DNA from: DASQMT01 sp963827335 | GTDB lineage: Bacteria > Actinomycetota > Thermoleophilia > Solirubrobacterales > Solirubrobacteraceae | Assembly (NCBI GenBank): GCA_963827335.1 | Contig: CAWHAP010000022.1 | Coordinates: 99,470-163,469 of the forward strand | DNA length: 64,000 nucleotides | Direction: 5' to 3' | Part shown: one piece after another, positions 1 to 8,476 of the stretch | Numbering within the stretch: position 1 is the stretch's first letter | How the letters are laid out: each line of letters begins with the position of its first letter | The notes under the pieces: model-generated | Databases searched by the model: none | What the model saw: only the letters and a program-made list of their open reading frames with translations | What the model was told of the DNA's origin: nothing | Position numbers and translations under genes: made by a program

Positions 1-49
1 GCCGTGCACCGCGGCGATGAATCCCGCGCGGCCGGGCAGTCTTGATCCC

Positions 50-559
50 ATGACGAACGATCCCTCCCCCTCTTTCGACGCCCGCTTCAGCGACCCCGCC
101 GCGGACGCGACGCCGTGGGACGAGGTCGACCGCGCGCTCGCCGGGGCCGAGCTCTACTGGCTCACCACCGTGCGCGCCGACGGCCGGCCGCACGTGACCC
201 CGCTGATCGGCGTGCAGCACGGCGGGCTCCAGCACTTCTGCACCGGCCTGCGCGAGCAGAAGGCGCGCAACCTCGAGCACAACCCCCGCGTGGCGCTGAC
301 CACCGGCGCGAACCGCTGGGCCGAGGGCCTCGACGTCGTGGTCGAGGGCACGGCCGTCCGCGTCACGGACCACGACGAGCTGCAGCGGCTCGCCGACGCC
401 TACGAGGCCAAGTACGGCAGCGCCTGGCACTTCGACGTCGGCGACGGCGCGTTCGGCGCGGGCGAGGACGCCGCCGCCGTGTTCCGGATCGACCCCGACA
501 AGGTGATCGCCTTCGCCAAGCAGCCGCACGGGCAGACGACGTTCCGCCTGCCATCGTGA
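50..559 (+). CDS. Pyridoxamine 5'-phosphate oxidase-fold flavin protein
   Basis: A 169-residue split-barrel protein of the pyridoxamine-phosphate-oxidase-like superfamily, which binds FMN or F420 and reduces small substrates in the cytoplasm. Visible support is the N-terminal stretch YWLTTVRADGRPHVTPLIGV, typical of the first barrel strands, then EQKARNLEHNPRVALT and a C-terminal PDKVIAFAK strand. The ATG at 50 is chosen; an in-frame ATG at 17 would add eleven residues outside the conserved fold. It ends 7 bases before the globin gene, so the two are probably co-transcribed. Substrate and cofactor cannot be told from the sequence. Confidence 0.85.
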   Translation: MTNDPSPSFDARFSDPAADATPWDEVDRALAGAELYWLTTVRADGRPHVTPLIGVQHGGLQHFCTGLREQKARNLEHNPRVALTTGANRWAEGLDVVVEGTAVRVTDHDELQRLADAYEAKYGSAWHFDVGDGAFGAGEDAAAVFRIDPDKVIAFAKQPHGQTTFRLPS

Positions 560-566
560 AGGGGGC

Positions 567-998
567 ATGCCCGGCGACATCGAGACCCGCGACGACTGCG
601 AGCGGCTGGTCCGCGCGTTCTACGGGCGGGCGTTCGAGGATCCCATCATCGGCTTCCTGTTCGTCGACGTGGCGCGGCTCGACCTCGAGGCCCACGTCCC
701 GCAGATCACGTCGTTCTGGGAGACGGTCCTGCTCGGCGCGCAGTCCTACCGCGGCGGCGCCTTCCGCCCGCACGCCGAGCTGCACTCCAAGGCCGGGCTG
801 CGCGGGGGCCACTTCGCGCAGTGGCTGCACCTGTGGGACGGCACGGTCGACGAGCTCTACGCCGGCCCGCGGGCCGACCTGGCCAAGGCGCACGCGCACC
901 GCGTCGGCGACGCGTTCCTGCGGCGGCTGCGGCAGCTGCCCGGCCCGGCGCCGGCGCCGGGCGGCCTCGCCGTCACGCGGCACGGCCCTCAGCGGTAG
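567..998 (+). CDS. Truncated hemoglobin (group III-like)
   Basis: A 143-residue globin of the truncated (2-over-2) type. The opening DDCERLVRAFYGRAFEDPIIG matches the A/B helix region of group III proteins, PQITSFWETVL carries the B/C-helix aromatic region, and the central HAELHSKAGLRGGHFAQWL contains histidines in the E/F region, with HFAQW placed like the proximal-histidine helix. Such proteins bind O2 or NO in the cytoplasm; the physiological role here is unknown. The last ten bases overlap the convergent SDR gene. The tail after residue 125 is Pro/Ala-rich and probably disordered. Confidence 0.85.
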   Translation: MPGDIETRDDCERLVRAFYGRAFEDPIIGFLFVDVARLDLEAHVPQITSFWETVLLGAQSYRGGAFRPHAELHSKAGLRGGHFAQWLHLWDGTVDELYAGPRADLAKAHAHRVGDAFLRRLRQLPGPAPAPGGLAVTRHGPQR

Positions 999-1903
999 CC
1001 GGCGTCGCCGGCGGGCAGCCCCGCCTCCTGGACCTCGACGAGATAGCGCCAGCAGTCGGGCCGCGTCCCGTCGAGGTCGGTGAAGCCGTAGACCTGCGCG
1101 AGCCCGCCGCTGGAGAGCGACTGGCCGTTCCAGCGGGCGACGTCCGGGTCGCCGGCGAGCGCGGCGACCGCACGCCCGACGTAGCGCGGCGTCTCGGAGA
1201 TGCAGAAGTGCGGCGTGCGCTCCAGGGCCTCGCGCCAGTCCGCCTCGCGCACGGCATGGTGCTCGAGCATCGCCTCCGACCGCATCCAGCCCGGCGTCAG
1301 CGCCACCGCCGTCGCTCCGCGCGGCCCGAGCTCCTGCCCCAGCGCCCACGCCATCCGCAGCACCGTCGCCTTCGCGAGGTCGTAGAACATCGACACCCGG
1401 TAGCGCTCCGCGTTGTAGGCGGCGGTGCCGTCGGTCATCTCCACCACGAGCCCGCCCGGCTCGCGCAGCAGCAGCGGCAGCGCGTGGTGGCTCGTGACGA
1501 GGTGCGTCTCGACGGCGAGGCGCAGGAGCCGCAGGCCGTCCGCCAGGTCGTGCTCCCATACCGGCGTGCTCCAGCCGAACAGGTGCTCGGCGCCCCAGAT
1601 GTCGTTGACGAGCACGTCGAGCCGGCCCTGCTCGGCGTCGATCCGGCCCACGAGCTCGCGCACCTGATCGGGCTCGAGGTGATCGACCGGGACGGCGATG
1701 CCCGTGCCGCCCGCCGCGGTGACGAGCTCCGCGGTCTCCTCGATCGTCTCGGGCCGGTCGACCTCGGAGCGCCGGCCGCGGGCGCTGCGCCCCGTCGCGT
1801 AGACGGTGGCGCCGGCCTCGCCCAGCGCGGTCGCGATGCCGCGCCCGGCGCCGCGCGTCGCACCGGCGACGAGGGCGATCCGGCCGGTCAGTGGTCGTGT
1901 CAT
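989..1903 (-). CDS. Short-chain dehydrogenase/reductase
   Basis: A 304-residue NAD(P)-dependent oxidoreductase. The Rossmann motif is GATRGAGRG near residue 14 and the strand LDVLVND follows. The catalytic Tyr-x3-Lys reads as YDLAK in VSMFYDLAKATVLRMAW, and the usual active-site Ser is not clear (VVEMTDGTAAYN), so the enzyme is an atypical SDR. An ATG at 1903 shares one base with the stop of the upstream exporter gene (TGATG), which implies translational coupling. Its substrate is unknown; pairing with an EamA exporter and a divergent LysR gene suggests one regulated unit. Confidence 0.85.
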   Translation of the reverse strand: MTRPLTGRIALVAGATRGAGRGIATALGEAGATVYATGRSARGRRSEVDRPETIEETAELVTAAGGTGIAVPVDHLEPDQVRELVGRIDAEQGRLDVLVNDIWGAEHLFGWSTPVWEHDLADGLRLLRLAVETHLVTSHHALPLLLREPGGLVVEMTDGTAAYNAERYRVSMFYDLAKATVLRMAWALGQELGPRGATAVALTPGWMRSEAMLEHHAVREADWREALERTPHFCISETPRYVGRAVAALAGDPDVARWNGQSLSSGGLAQVYGFTDLDGTRPDCWRYLVEVQEAGLPAGDAGYR

Positions 1904-2847
1904 CAGGACAGCCTCCCGGCAGTGGCGGTGGTGGGGACGGGACGGAGCCGCGGCCGCACGCAGAGCACCAGCACGGCGGCCAGGACGAGCGCCCCGCCGG
2001 CGAGCTGGACGCCGCGCAGCAGCTCGCCGAAGACGGCGAAGGCCAGCAGCACGGTGACGAGCGGCTCGACCGTGGCGAGGATCGACGCGGTCGTCGGGCC
2101 GACGCGGCGCAGCCCGGCGAAGAACAGGCTGATCGAGGCCACCGTGGAGATCGCGGCGAGGCAGGCGATCCAGCCCCAGCCCGCCGCGGTCAGGTCGCCC
2201 GGCCGCAGCTGGCCGAGCAGCGCCGCGCCCGCGGCCAGCGTCACGGCCGCGCCGGTGCACACGAGCGCGGAGAGCACGCGCGGGCGCAGCCGCGACGCGA
2301 TGCCCTCGCTGACGAGGATGTACGTGCTGTAGAGCAGCGCGGCCGCGATGCCGAGCGCGGCCCCGAGCGGGTCCAGCGCGCCGGCGCCCGCGCCCGCCAC
2401 GACGAGCGCGAGCCCGCCGGACGCCAGCGCGAGCGCGGCCAGGCGGCGCCCGTCGGCGCGCTCGCGGCCGAGGGCGATGGCCGCCACGGCCACGATGGCG
2501 GGGAACGTGTAGAGCAGGAGCGACAGCAGGCCGGCGTCGATCCGCTCGAGCGCCGCGAAGTAGCAGCCGGCCTGGGCGGCGTAGCCGCACGCGCCGAGCG
2601 CGAGCGCGGCGCCGGCGTCGCGGCGGCCGAGCGCGCGCAGCTCGCGGCCGGCGCCGTCCGCGGCCAGCAGCGCCCAGAAGATCGCGGCGGCGAGCGCGAA
2701 GCGGACGGCGAGCAGCGTCCCGACCGTCGCGCCCTCGCCGTAGGCGAGCTTGCCGAAGACGGCCATCGCGCCGAACGCGGCGGCCGAGCCGATGCACATG
2801 AGGGTTCCGGGGGAGGGCACGGACGGCATCGTGCCCCACGGACTCAT
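1903..2847 (-). CDS. EamA/DMT-family membrane transporter
   Basis: A 314-residue integral membrane protein with about ten hydrophobic helices in two similar halves, the usual drug/metabolite transporter (EamA) layout. The first half has FGAMAVFGKLAYGEGATVG and the second PTTASILATVEPLVTVLLAF, a strong EamA signature (the TxxLEP-like element). It should export or import a small metabolite across the cytoplasmic membrane. The ATG at 2847 is used; another in-frame ATG at 2829 is possible. It is the first gene of a two-gene unit with the SDR and is divergent from a LysR regulator 48 bases away. Confidence 0.88.
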   Translation of the reverse strand: MSPWGTMPSVPSPGTLMCIGSAAAFGAMAVFGKLAYGEGATVGTLLAVRFALAAAIFWALLAADGAGRELRALGRRDAGAALALGACGYAAQAGCYFAALERIDAGLLSLLLYTFPAIVAVAAIALGRERADGRRLAALALASGGLALVVAGAGAGALDPLGAALGIAAALLYSTYILVSEGIASRLRPRVLSALVCTGAAVTLAAGAALLGQLRPGDLTAAGWGWIACLAAISTVASISLFFAGLRRVGPTTASILATVEPLVTVLLAFAVFGELLRGVQLAGGALVLAAVLVLCVRPRLRPVPTTATAGRLS

Positions 2848-2874
2848 CAGGATCGACTCCGATTCATGACGGTT

Positions 2875-2897
2875 ATCCGGTAGCGTTGCCACCGGAT
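2875..2897. promoter_or_regulatory. Inverted repeat in divergent lysR/eamA promoter
   Basis: Perfect 7-base arms ATCCGGT and ACCGGAT are separated by 9 bases. The right arm runs into the ATG of the lysR gene. TAGCGT at 2881-2886, nine bases before that ATG, resembles an actinobacterial -10 box of a leaderless transcript, so a protein bound here would block lysR transcription. Autoregulation by the LysR protein is inferred from position only. Confidence 0.5.
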
Positions 2898-3813
2898 GCT
2901 CGACCTGCGCCGCCTCCGCCTGCTGCACGAGCTGAGCGAGCGCGGCACGATCGCGGCCGTCGCCGACGCGCTGCAGTTCACGCCGTCGGCCGTCTCGCAG
3001 CAGCTCGCCATGCTCGAGCGCGAGGCCGGGGTGCCCCTGCTCGAGCGCGCCGGTCGCGGCGTCCGCCTCACCGATCCCGCCCTGGTCCTCGTCGGGCACG
3101 CGGGCGCGCTGCTGGAGCGCGCTGCGCTCGCCGAGGCCGACCTCGCGGCCGCGGCCGGCACCGTCACCGGCCGCGCGCGCATCGCGGGCTTCCAGTCCGT
3201 CGCCCTGCGCATCGCGCTGCCGGTGATCGCGGCGCTCGCCGAGGAGGCGCCCCGGCTGCGCTGCGAGCTCGTCGAGGCCGAGCCCGAGGACGCGCTGCCC
3301 GCCCTCGCGCGCGGCGACCTCGACCTCGTGCTGGGCGACGAGTGGCAGCACCAGCCCTGGCGCCTGCCGGCGGGCCTCGAGCGTCACGCGCTGCTGCGCG
3401 ACCCCGTCCACCTCGTCCTGCCCGCGGACCACCCCGTCGCGCGGCGGCACCCCGCGACCGTGCCGCTCGGCGAGCTCGAGCACGCCGCCTGGGCCGCCGG
3501 GCATGCCGGGATGGGCTGGGAGGAGATGATCCAGCGCGCATGCCGCGCGGCCGGCGGCTTCGAGCCCGACATCCGCCACCGGGCGAACGACGCGACCGTC
3601 GCGCTCGCCGCGGTCGAGCGCGGGCTGGCCGTGACGATGCTGCCGGGCCTGCCGCTGGCAGGCCGCGGCCCGGGGATCGCGCTGCGCGCGATCGCCGGCC
3701 ACCGGCTCGAGCGGGCGATCCTGGCCGTGACCCGGTCGGCCGACGCGGCCCGGCCCTCGACGCGGGCGCTCCTGGCCGCGGTGGTGCAGACTGCCGGGCG
3801 ATGCCGGCCCTGA
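2896..3813 (+). CDS. LysR-family transcriptional regulator
   Basis: A 305-residue regulator. The N-terminal winged helix-turn-helix is clear: LRLLHELSERGTIAAVADAL followed by FTPSAVSQQLAMLEREAGVPLLER. The rest is the two-lobed LysR effector-binding domain (residues about 90-300), with DLDLVLGDEW and VERGLAVTMLPG. It is divergent from the EamA-SDR pair and overlaps the start of methylaspartate ammonia-lyase by 13 bases, so it could control either or both sides. The effector is unknown. Confidence 0.9.
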   Translation: MLDLRRLRLLHELSERGTIAAVADALQFTPSAVSQQLAMLEREAGVPLLERAGRGVRLTDPALVLVGHAGALLERAALAEADLAAAAGTVTGRARIAGFQSVALRIALPVIAALAEEAPRLRCELVEAEPEDALPALARGDLDLVLGDEWQHQPWRLPAGLERHALLRDPVHLVLPADHPVARRHPATVPLGELEHAAWAAGHAGMGWEEMIQRACRAAGGFEPDIRHRANDATVALAAVERGLAVTMLPGLPLAGRGPGIALRAIAGHRLERAILAVTRSADAARPSTRALLAAVVQTAGRCRP

Positions 3814-5042
3814 CCATCGCGGAGGTCCTCGCGGTCCCGGCCGCCGGGGGCTACTTCGCCGACGACCAGGCGGCGATCGGGGCCGGCGCGCCGCGCGACG
3901 GGCTCGCCTATCACGGCGCCCCCGTGACCCCGGGCTTCGACGCCATCCGCGCGCCCGCCGAGGCGGTCTCGGTGCTGCTGGTCCTGAGCGACGGCCACGT
4001 CGCCCACGGCGACTGCGTGAGCGTGCAGTACGGCGGCGTCGGCGGGCGCGAGCCGCGCCTGCGCGCCGCCGCCCTCGCGGAGCGCCTGGCCCGCGACGTC
4101 GCCCCCATGCTGCGCGGCTCCGCGGTGACGGCGTTCCGGCCCGCCGCCGCGCTCGCCGACCGGGTCGCGGCCGAGCACGGCGCCGCCGCGGCGTACGGCC
4201 TCTCGCAGGCCCTGCTCGACGCGGCCGCGCACCGCGCCGGCGTCACGATGGCCGCCGCCGTCCGCGACGAGTGGGAGCTGGACGGGCCGCTCCGCCGGGT
4301 GCCCGTGTTCGCCCAGACCGGCGAGGACCGCCGCGCCGGCGTCGACAAGATGATCCTCAAGCGGGTCGACTCGCTCCCGCACGGCCTGATCAACGCGCCC
4401 GCGCTCGTCGGCGAGGACGGCGCCGCGCTCGCCGGGTACGTGCGCTGGGTGCGCGACCGCGTGCTCGCGCTGCGGCCCGACGACGGCTACGCGCCCATCC
4501 TCCACGTCGACGTCTACGGGCAGATCGGGGCGCTGTGCGGCGGCGACCTCGCGCGCGTGGCCGAGGTGCTGCTCGTGCTCGGCGACGCGGCCGCGCCGCT
4601 CGCGCTGCGGGTCGAGCACCCGCTCGACGCGGGCTCGCGCGACGCCCAGATCGAGGCCCTCGCGGCGCTGCGCGCCCGCGTCGCGGGGCGCGTCGGGATC
4701 GTGGCGGACGAGTGGGCGAACACCGTCGAGGACATCCGCGCCTTCAACCGCGCGGGCGCCGCCGACGTCGTCCAGATCAAGGCGCCGGACCTCGGCTCGG
4801 TGCACCACGTCGTCGAGGCGGTGCTCGACTGCCGGCGCCACGGCGTCGTGGCGCACCTCGGCGGCTCGTGCTGCGAGACCGAGCGCGCCGCCCAGGTCTG
4901 CGCCCACCTGGCGATGGGCGCCGGGGCCGACCAGCTGCTGGCCAAGCCCGGCATGGGCGTGGACGAGGGGCTCGCGATCGTCCGCAACGAGATGGCACGC
5001 ACGCTCGCGCTCAGCGCGGCGACCCGACAGGAGGTCCCATGA
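3801..5042 (+). CDS. Methylaspartate ammonia-lyase
   Basis: A 413-residue enolase-superfamily enzyme that converts (2S,3S)-3-methylaspartate to mesaconate and ammonia (EC 4.3.1.2). Key stretches match the family: DDQAAIGAG near the N-terminus, KMILKRVDSLPHGLIN with the catalytic histidine, the metal-ligand strands ILHVDVYG, RVEHPLD and GIVADEW, and VVQIKAPDLGS with the catalytic lysine; the C-terminus has GGSCCETERAAQ. The ATG lies inside the lysR gene and the stop overlaps the next SDR start by ATGA. Glutamate mutase genes, the usual partners in glutamate fermentation, are absent from the window, so the source of methylaspartate is open. Confidence 0.9.
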   Translation: MPALTIAEVLAVPAAGGYFADDQAAIGAGAPRDGLAYHGAPVTPGFDAIRAPAEAVSVLLVLSDGHVAHGDCVSVQYGGVGGREPRLRAAALAERLARDVAPMLRGSAVTAFRPAAALADRVAAEHGAAAAYGLSQALLDAAAHRAGVTMAAAVRDEWELDGPLRRVPVFAQTGEDRRAGVDKMILKRVDSLPHGLINAPALVGEDGAALAGYVRWVRDRVLALRPDDGYAPILHVDVYGQIGALCGGDLARVAEVLLVLGDAAAPLALRVEHPLDAGSRDAQIEALAALRARVAGRVGIVADEWANTVEDIRAFNRAGAADVVQIKAPDLGSVHHVVEAVLDCRRHGVVAHLGGSCCETERAAQVCAHLAMGAGADQLLAKPGMGVDEGLAIVRNEMARTLALSAATRQEVP

Positions 5043-5797
5043 TCGACTTCACCGGCCGCATCGCGCTCGTCACCGGGGCCGCCGGCGGGATCGGCGCCGC
5101 CACCGCCCGCACGATCGCCGGCGCGGGCGGCGCCGTCGTGGTGCACGACCTGCGCGCGGACGGCCGCCTCGCCGAGCTCGCCGCCGAGCTCGGCGAGCGG
5201 GGGCACGCCGTCGCCGCCGACCTCGCCGACCCGGCCTCGATCCCAGCGCTGTGGGAGCAGGCGGTGGCCTGGCGCGGCCGCGTCGACGTGCTCGTCAACA
5301 ACGCCGGCATCTACGCGCCCGCCTCGATCGAGGACCCGATCGAGGCCTGGACCGCCGCGTGGGAGCGGATGCTCGCGATCTGCCTCGTCGCGCCCGCGAC
5401 GCTGTGCCGCGAGGCGATCCGGACGTTCCGCGCGCAGGACGGCGGCGGCACGATCGTGAACCTCGCCAGCCGCGCCGCCTGGCGCGGGGAGGACCCCGAT
5501 TACTGGCACTACGCCGCGGCCAAGGCCGGCGTGGTCGCGATGACGAAGACCATCGCGCGCCAGTACGGCCGCGACGGCGTGACCGCCTACGCGGTGGCGC
5601 CGGGCTTCGTGAACACGCCGTTCAACGACGCGCTGGTCGAGCGCTACGGCCTGGACTTCTTCGCCGACGACACCGGCCTGGGCGAGGTCGCGGGCCCGCA
5701 GGACCTCGCCAACGTGATCGCGTTCCTCGCCTCCGGCCTGGCCCGTCATGCGACCGGCACGACCGTCGACGTCAACGGCGCGAGCTATGTCCGCTGA
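5039..5797 (+). CDS. Short-chain dehydrogenase/reductase
   Basis: A 252-residue classical SDR. It has the cofactor motif TGAAGGIG at residues 13-20, VDVLVNNAGIY, the catalytic Ser in IVNLASRAA, Tyr-x3-Lys in HYAAAKAGV, and PGFVNTPF. It starts four bases inside the ammonia-lyase gene and its end overlaps the aldehyde dehydrogenase start by eleven bases. The tight coupling suggests that ammonia-lyase, SDR and aldehyde dehydrogenase act on one carbon chain, for instance alcohol to aldehyde to acid, but the substrate is not deducible. Confidence 0.9.
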   Translation: MIDFTGRIALVTGAAGGIGAATARTIAGAGGAVVVHDLRADGRLAELAAELGERGHAVAADLADPASIPALWEQAVAWRGRVDVLVNNAGIYAPASIEDPIEAWTAAWERMLAICLVAPATLCREAIRTFRAQDGGGTIVNLASRAAWRGEDPDYWHYAAAKAGVVAMTKTIARQYGRDGVTAYAVAPGFVNTPFNDALVERYGLDFFADDTGLGEVAGPQDLANVIAFLASGLARHATGTTVDVNGASYVR

Positions 5798-7202
5798 GCT
5801 CGACGTCCGCCTGTTCGTCGCCGGCGCGTGGCGCGCGGGCGGCGCCGGCGTCCTCCCCGTGACCGACCCGGCGACGGGCGAGCGTGCCGGCCAGGTCGCG
5901 TCGGCCGACCAGCGCGACGTGCGCGAGGCGGTCGCCGCGGCCGACGCCGCGTTCCCGGCCTGGGCGGCGCTGCCCGCCGCCGAGCGCGGCGCGGTGCTCG
6001 CGCGGGCGGCGGCGCTGCTCGCCGAGCGCAGCGACGAGATCGCGGTGCTGCTGAGCCGCGAGGGCGGCAAGCTCGAGGCCGAGGCGCGCGGCGAGCTGGG
6101 CCGCGCCGTGGAGACGCTGGCGTGGAACGGCGAGGAGGCCGGGCGGATCGAGGGCCGCGTGATCGCCGGCAGGACGGCGGGCAGCCGGCGCCTCTCCGTG
6201 CCGACGCCGGTCGGCGTCGTCGCCGCGTTCACCGCCTGGAACTTCCCGGCCGTGCTCGCCACGCGCAAGCTCGGCGCGATCCTCGCCGCCGGCTGCACCG
6301 CCGTGCTCAAGGCGGCCGAGGCGACGCCGGCCACGGCGGCCGAGGTGGTCCGCGCGATCGCCGACGCCGGCGCGCCGCCCGGCGTCGTGAACCTCCTGTT
6401 CGGCGACCCCGCCGCCGTGTCGGAGCACCTGATCGGCGAGCACGCGGTGCGCGCGGTCACGTTCACCGGCTCGACCGCCGTGGGGCGCATCGTCGCCGGG
6501 CACGCCGCGCGCGGGCCCAAGCGCACCGTGCTCGAGCTCGGCGGGCACGCCCCGGTGATCGTCGACGCGGACGCCGACGTCGACCTGGCGGTCGCCGCCA
6601 CGCTGCCCGCGAAGTTCGGCTCGGCCGGGCAGTCGTGCGTCGCCCCCGGCCGCTACTACGTGCACGAGGCGCAGGCCGAGGCGTTCACCGAGCGCTTCAC
6701 CGCGGCCGTCGCCGCGCTGCGCCCCGGCGCCGACGTCGGCCCGGTGATCGACGCGGGCCGCGTCGCCGCGCTCGAGCGCATGACCGCCGACGCCCTCGCG
6801 CGCGGCGCGCACCTCCTGTGCGGCGGCGAGCGCGTCGACCGGCCGGGCTTCTTCTTCGCCCCGACCGTCCTCGCCGACGTGCCGGGCGACGCCGAGCTGA
6901 TGCGCGAGGAGCCCTTCGGGCCGATCGCGGCGATCAACCGCTTCGCCGACCTGGGCGACGCGATCGCGCACGCGAACGCGACCGAGTACGCGTTCGCCGC
7001 CTACGTGTTCACCGGCTCGCTGCACACCCGCGAGCGCGTGCTCGCCGAGCTGCAGGCGTCCAACCTCGGCATCAACCAGATGGCCCCGTCGCTGCCCGAC
7101 GCGCCGCTCGGCGGCATGCGGGCGAGCGGCGTCGGCCACGAGGGCGGCCGCGACGGGATCGCGGCCTTCCAGCACCTGCGTCTCATCAGCGAGACGGCAT
7201 GA
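5787..7202 (+). CDS. NAD(P)-dependent aldehyde dehydrogenase
   Basis: A 471-residue aldehyde dehydrogenase of usual length. The conserved elements are all present: FTAWNFPAV with the catalytic Asn, the cofactor Lys in AVLKAAEATP, FTGSTAVG, the general base Glu in LELGGHAPV, the nucleophilic Cys in AGQSCVAPGR, and EEPFGPIAA. It most resembles the succinate-semialdehyde dehydrogenase-like group. The ATG at 5787 lies inside the SDR gene. It should oxidise the aldehyde made by a neighbouring enzyme of the operon. Confidence 0.9.
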   Translation: MSAELDVRLFVAGAWRAGGAGVLPVTDPATGERAGQVASADQRDVREAVAAADAAFPAWAALPAAERGAVLARAAALLAERSDEIAVLLSREGGKLEAEARGELGRAVETLAWNGEEAGRIEGRVIAGRTAGSRRLSVPTPVGVVAAFTAWNFPAVLATRKLGAILAAGCTAVLKAAEATPATAAEVVRAIADAGAPPGVVNLLFGDPAAVSEHLIGEHAVRAVTFTGSTAVGRIVAGHAARGPKRTVLELGGHAPVIVDADADVDLAVAATLPAKFGSAGQSCVAPGRYYVHEAQAEAFTERFTAAVAALRPGADVGPVIDAGRVAALERMTADALARGAHLLCGGERVDRPGFFFAPTVLADVPGDAELMREEPFGPIAAINRFADLGDAIAHANATEYAFAAYVFTGSLHTRERVLAELQASNLGINQMAPSLPDAPLGGMRASGVGHEGGRDGIAAFQHLRLISETA

Positions 7203-7237
7203 GCCGTCGTCGTCCACCGATCACAGGGAGTGGTCCC

Positions 7238-8164
7238 ATGCGTAGCAGGATCTGCAGGGCAGCGCTGGCCGCGTTCGCGGTCGCGCTCATCGTGCCGGGC
7301 AGCGCCCCGGCGAAGCAGAGCGATCTCTGGAAGGCGTACAACCAGACGCTCAGCAAGGCGCGCTACATCGACCTGACGCACACCATCACGCCCGACCAGC
7401 CGGTGTGGAAGGGCTTCGGGCCGGCGAAGTTCCTGCCGACGGTCAACCCGCTCACCGGCCAGCCGTACACCTACGCCACGGACGGGTTCGAGGCCACCGC
7501 GTACCAGCTCTCGACCGACCAGTTCGGCACGCAGTTCGATCCCCCCGCGCACTGGGCGCCCGAGCAGGCGGCGATCGACGAGGTGCCGGCGAGCTACTCC
7601 GTGCGGCCGCTCGTGGTCATCAACACGGTGCCGCAGGTCGCCCAGGACCCGAAGGACTTCCTCACCGTCCCGGAGGTCAAGCAGTGGGAGCGCCGGCACG
7701 GCCGGATCCCGGCCGGCTCGGTCGTGATGGTGCGCTCGGACTGGTCCAAGCGCTGGACGACCGACCCCGTCGGCGCGAAGGAGCTCGCGGCGGACGGGAA
7801 CTTCCCGAGCGTCGCGCTGGACACGCTGAAGTTCCTGCACCGCAAGCGCCACATCCTGTTCCACGGCCACGAGCCGCTCGACACCGACTCGACGCCGACG
7901 CTCGAGGGCGAGTACTGGCTGATGCACAACGGCTTCGCGCAGGCCGAGGGCGTCGACAATCTCGACGGCGTGCCGGCGACGGGCTGCCTGGTGTCGTTCG
8001 GGTCGCCGAAGTTCGCCGGCGGCCTCGGCGGCTACGCGCGCTACATCGCGATCTGCCCGCCGCGGACCGGCAAGGGCGTGCGGATCTCGCGCGACGACGC
8101 GCCGCTGCCGGAGTTCGACAGCCCGCTGCACTGGGACCCGGCGGTCGGCTACCGCGTGCGCTGA
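7238..8164 (+). CDS. Secreted cyclase-family metal hydrolase (kynurenine formamidase-like)
   Basis: A 308-residue protein with a signal peptide (RRAALAAFAVALIVPGSAPA-like hydrophobic core, cleavage near residue 25) followed by the cyclase/KynB fold. Metal-binding and active-site elements include YIDLTHTITPDQP, the TQFDPPAHW variant of the HxGTHxDAPxH motif (D and H kept, first histidine lost), VVMVRSDW and LFHGHEPLDTD. The family hydrolyses amides or lactones such as formylkynurenine. An AGGGAG ribosome site lies at 7224-7229. Translocation outside the membrane separates it from the cytoplasmic enzymes upstream. A strong hairpin follows the stop. Confidence 0.82.
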   Translation: MRSRICRAALAAFAVALIVPGSAPAKQSDLWKAYNQTLSKARYIDLTHTITPDQPVWKGFGPAKFLPTVNPLTGQPYTYATDGFEATAYQLSTDQFGTQFDPPAHWAPEQAAIDEVPASYSVRPLVVINTVPQVAQDPKDFLTVPEVKQWERRHGRIPAGSVVMVRSDWSKRWTTDPVGAKELAADGNFPSVALDTLKFLHRKRHILFHGHEPLDTDSTPTLEGEYWLMHNGFAQAEGVDNLDGVPATGCLVSFGSPKFAGGLGGYARYIAICPPRTGKGVRISRDDAPLPEFDSPLHWDPAVGYRVR

Positions 8165-8171
8165 GCGTCCG

Positions 8172-8204
8172 CGCGGAGGGGGCGCACTCCGCGCCCCCTC
8201 CGCG
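8172..8204 (+). terminator. Hairpin terminator after cyclase gene
   Basis: Fourteen-base perfect arms (8172-8185 and 8191-8204, core GGAGGGGGCGC) enclose the loop ACTCC, eight bases after the stop codon. There is no T-run, as is usual in high-GC actinobacteria. It should end the lysR-to-cyclase transcript. Confidence 0.7.
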
Positions 8205-8227
8205 GGCGTGGCGGCGGAGCGGCAGCG

Positions 8228-8334
8228 CTCAACGTCGTAACGCTCGTCGAGCACCGGACGCCTACGACGTTGGGGGTCGTATAGGCACTCAACGTCGTAC
8301 GCGGACGGTTCGTCCCGATCCGTACGACGTTGAG
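8228..8334. repeat. Tandem palindromic repeat (two hairpin units)
   Basis: The motif CTCAACGTCGTA occurs four times in alternating orientation: 8228-8239 forward, 8263-8274 inverted, 8288-8299 forward, 8323-8334 inverted. Each forward/inverted pair encloses exactly 23 bases, and the second unit starts 60 bases after the first. The second unit is perfect and its arms extend by one base; the first has one change in its right arm. The 312-base region 8165-8476 has no gene. This looks like a REP-type extragenic palindrome or a twin operator. Confidence 0.75.
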
Positions 8335-8476
8335 CGTGCCACCCGCAAACCGACGCGCCTCCCTCGATGCCGGTGTTGACGTTCGCCCCGCGCCCGCCAT
8401 CGCGACCGCGGCCGCCGCATGAAGGAGAGCCCGCGCCCGGCGCCCGGCCCGATCGCCCGCGTGGTAGACAGGGGCG

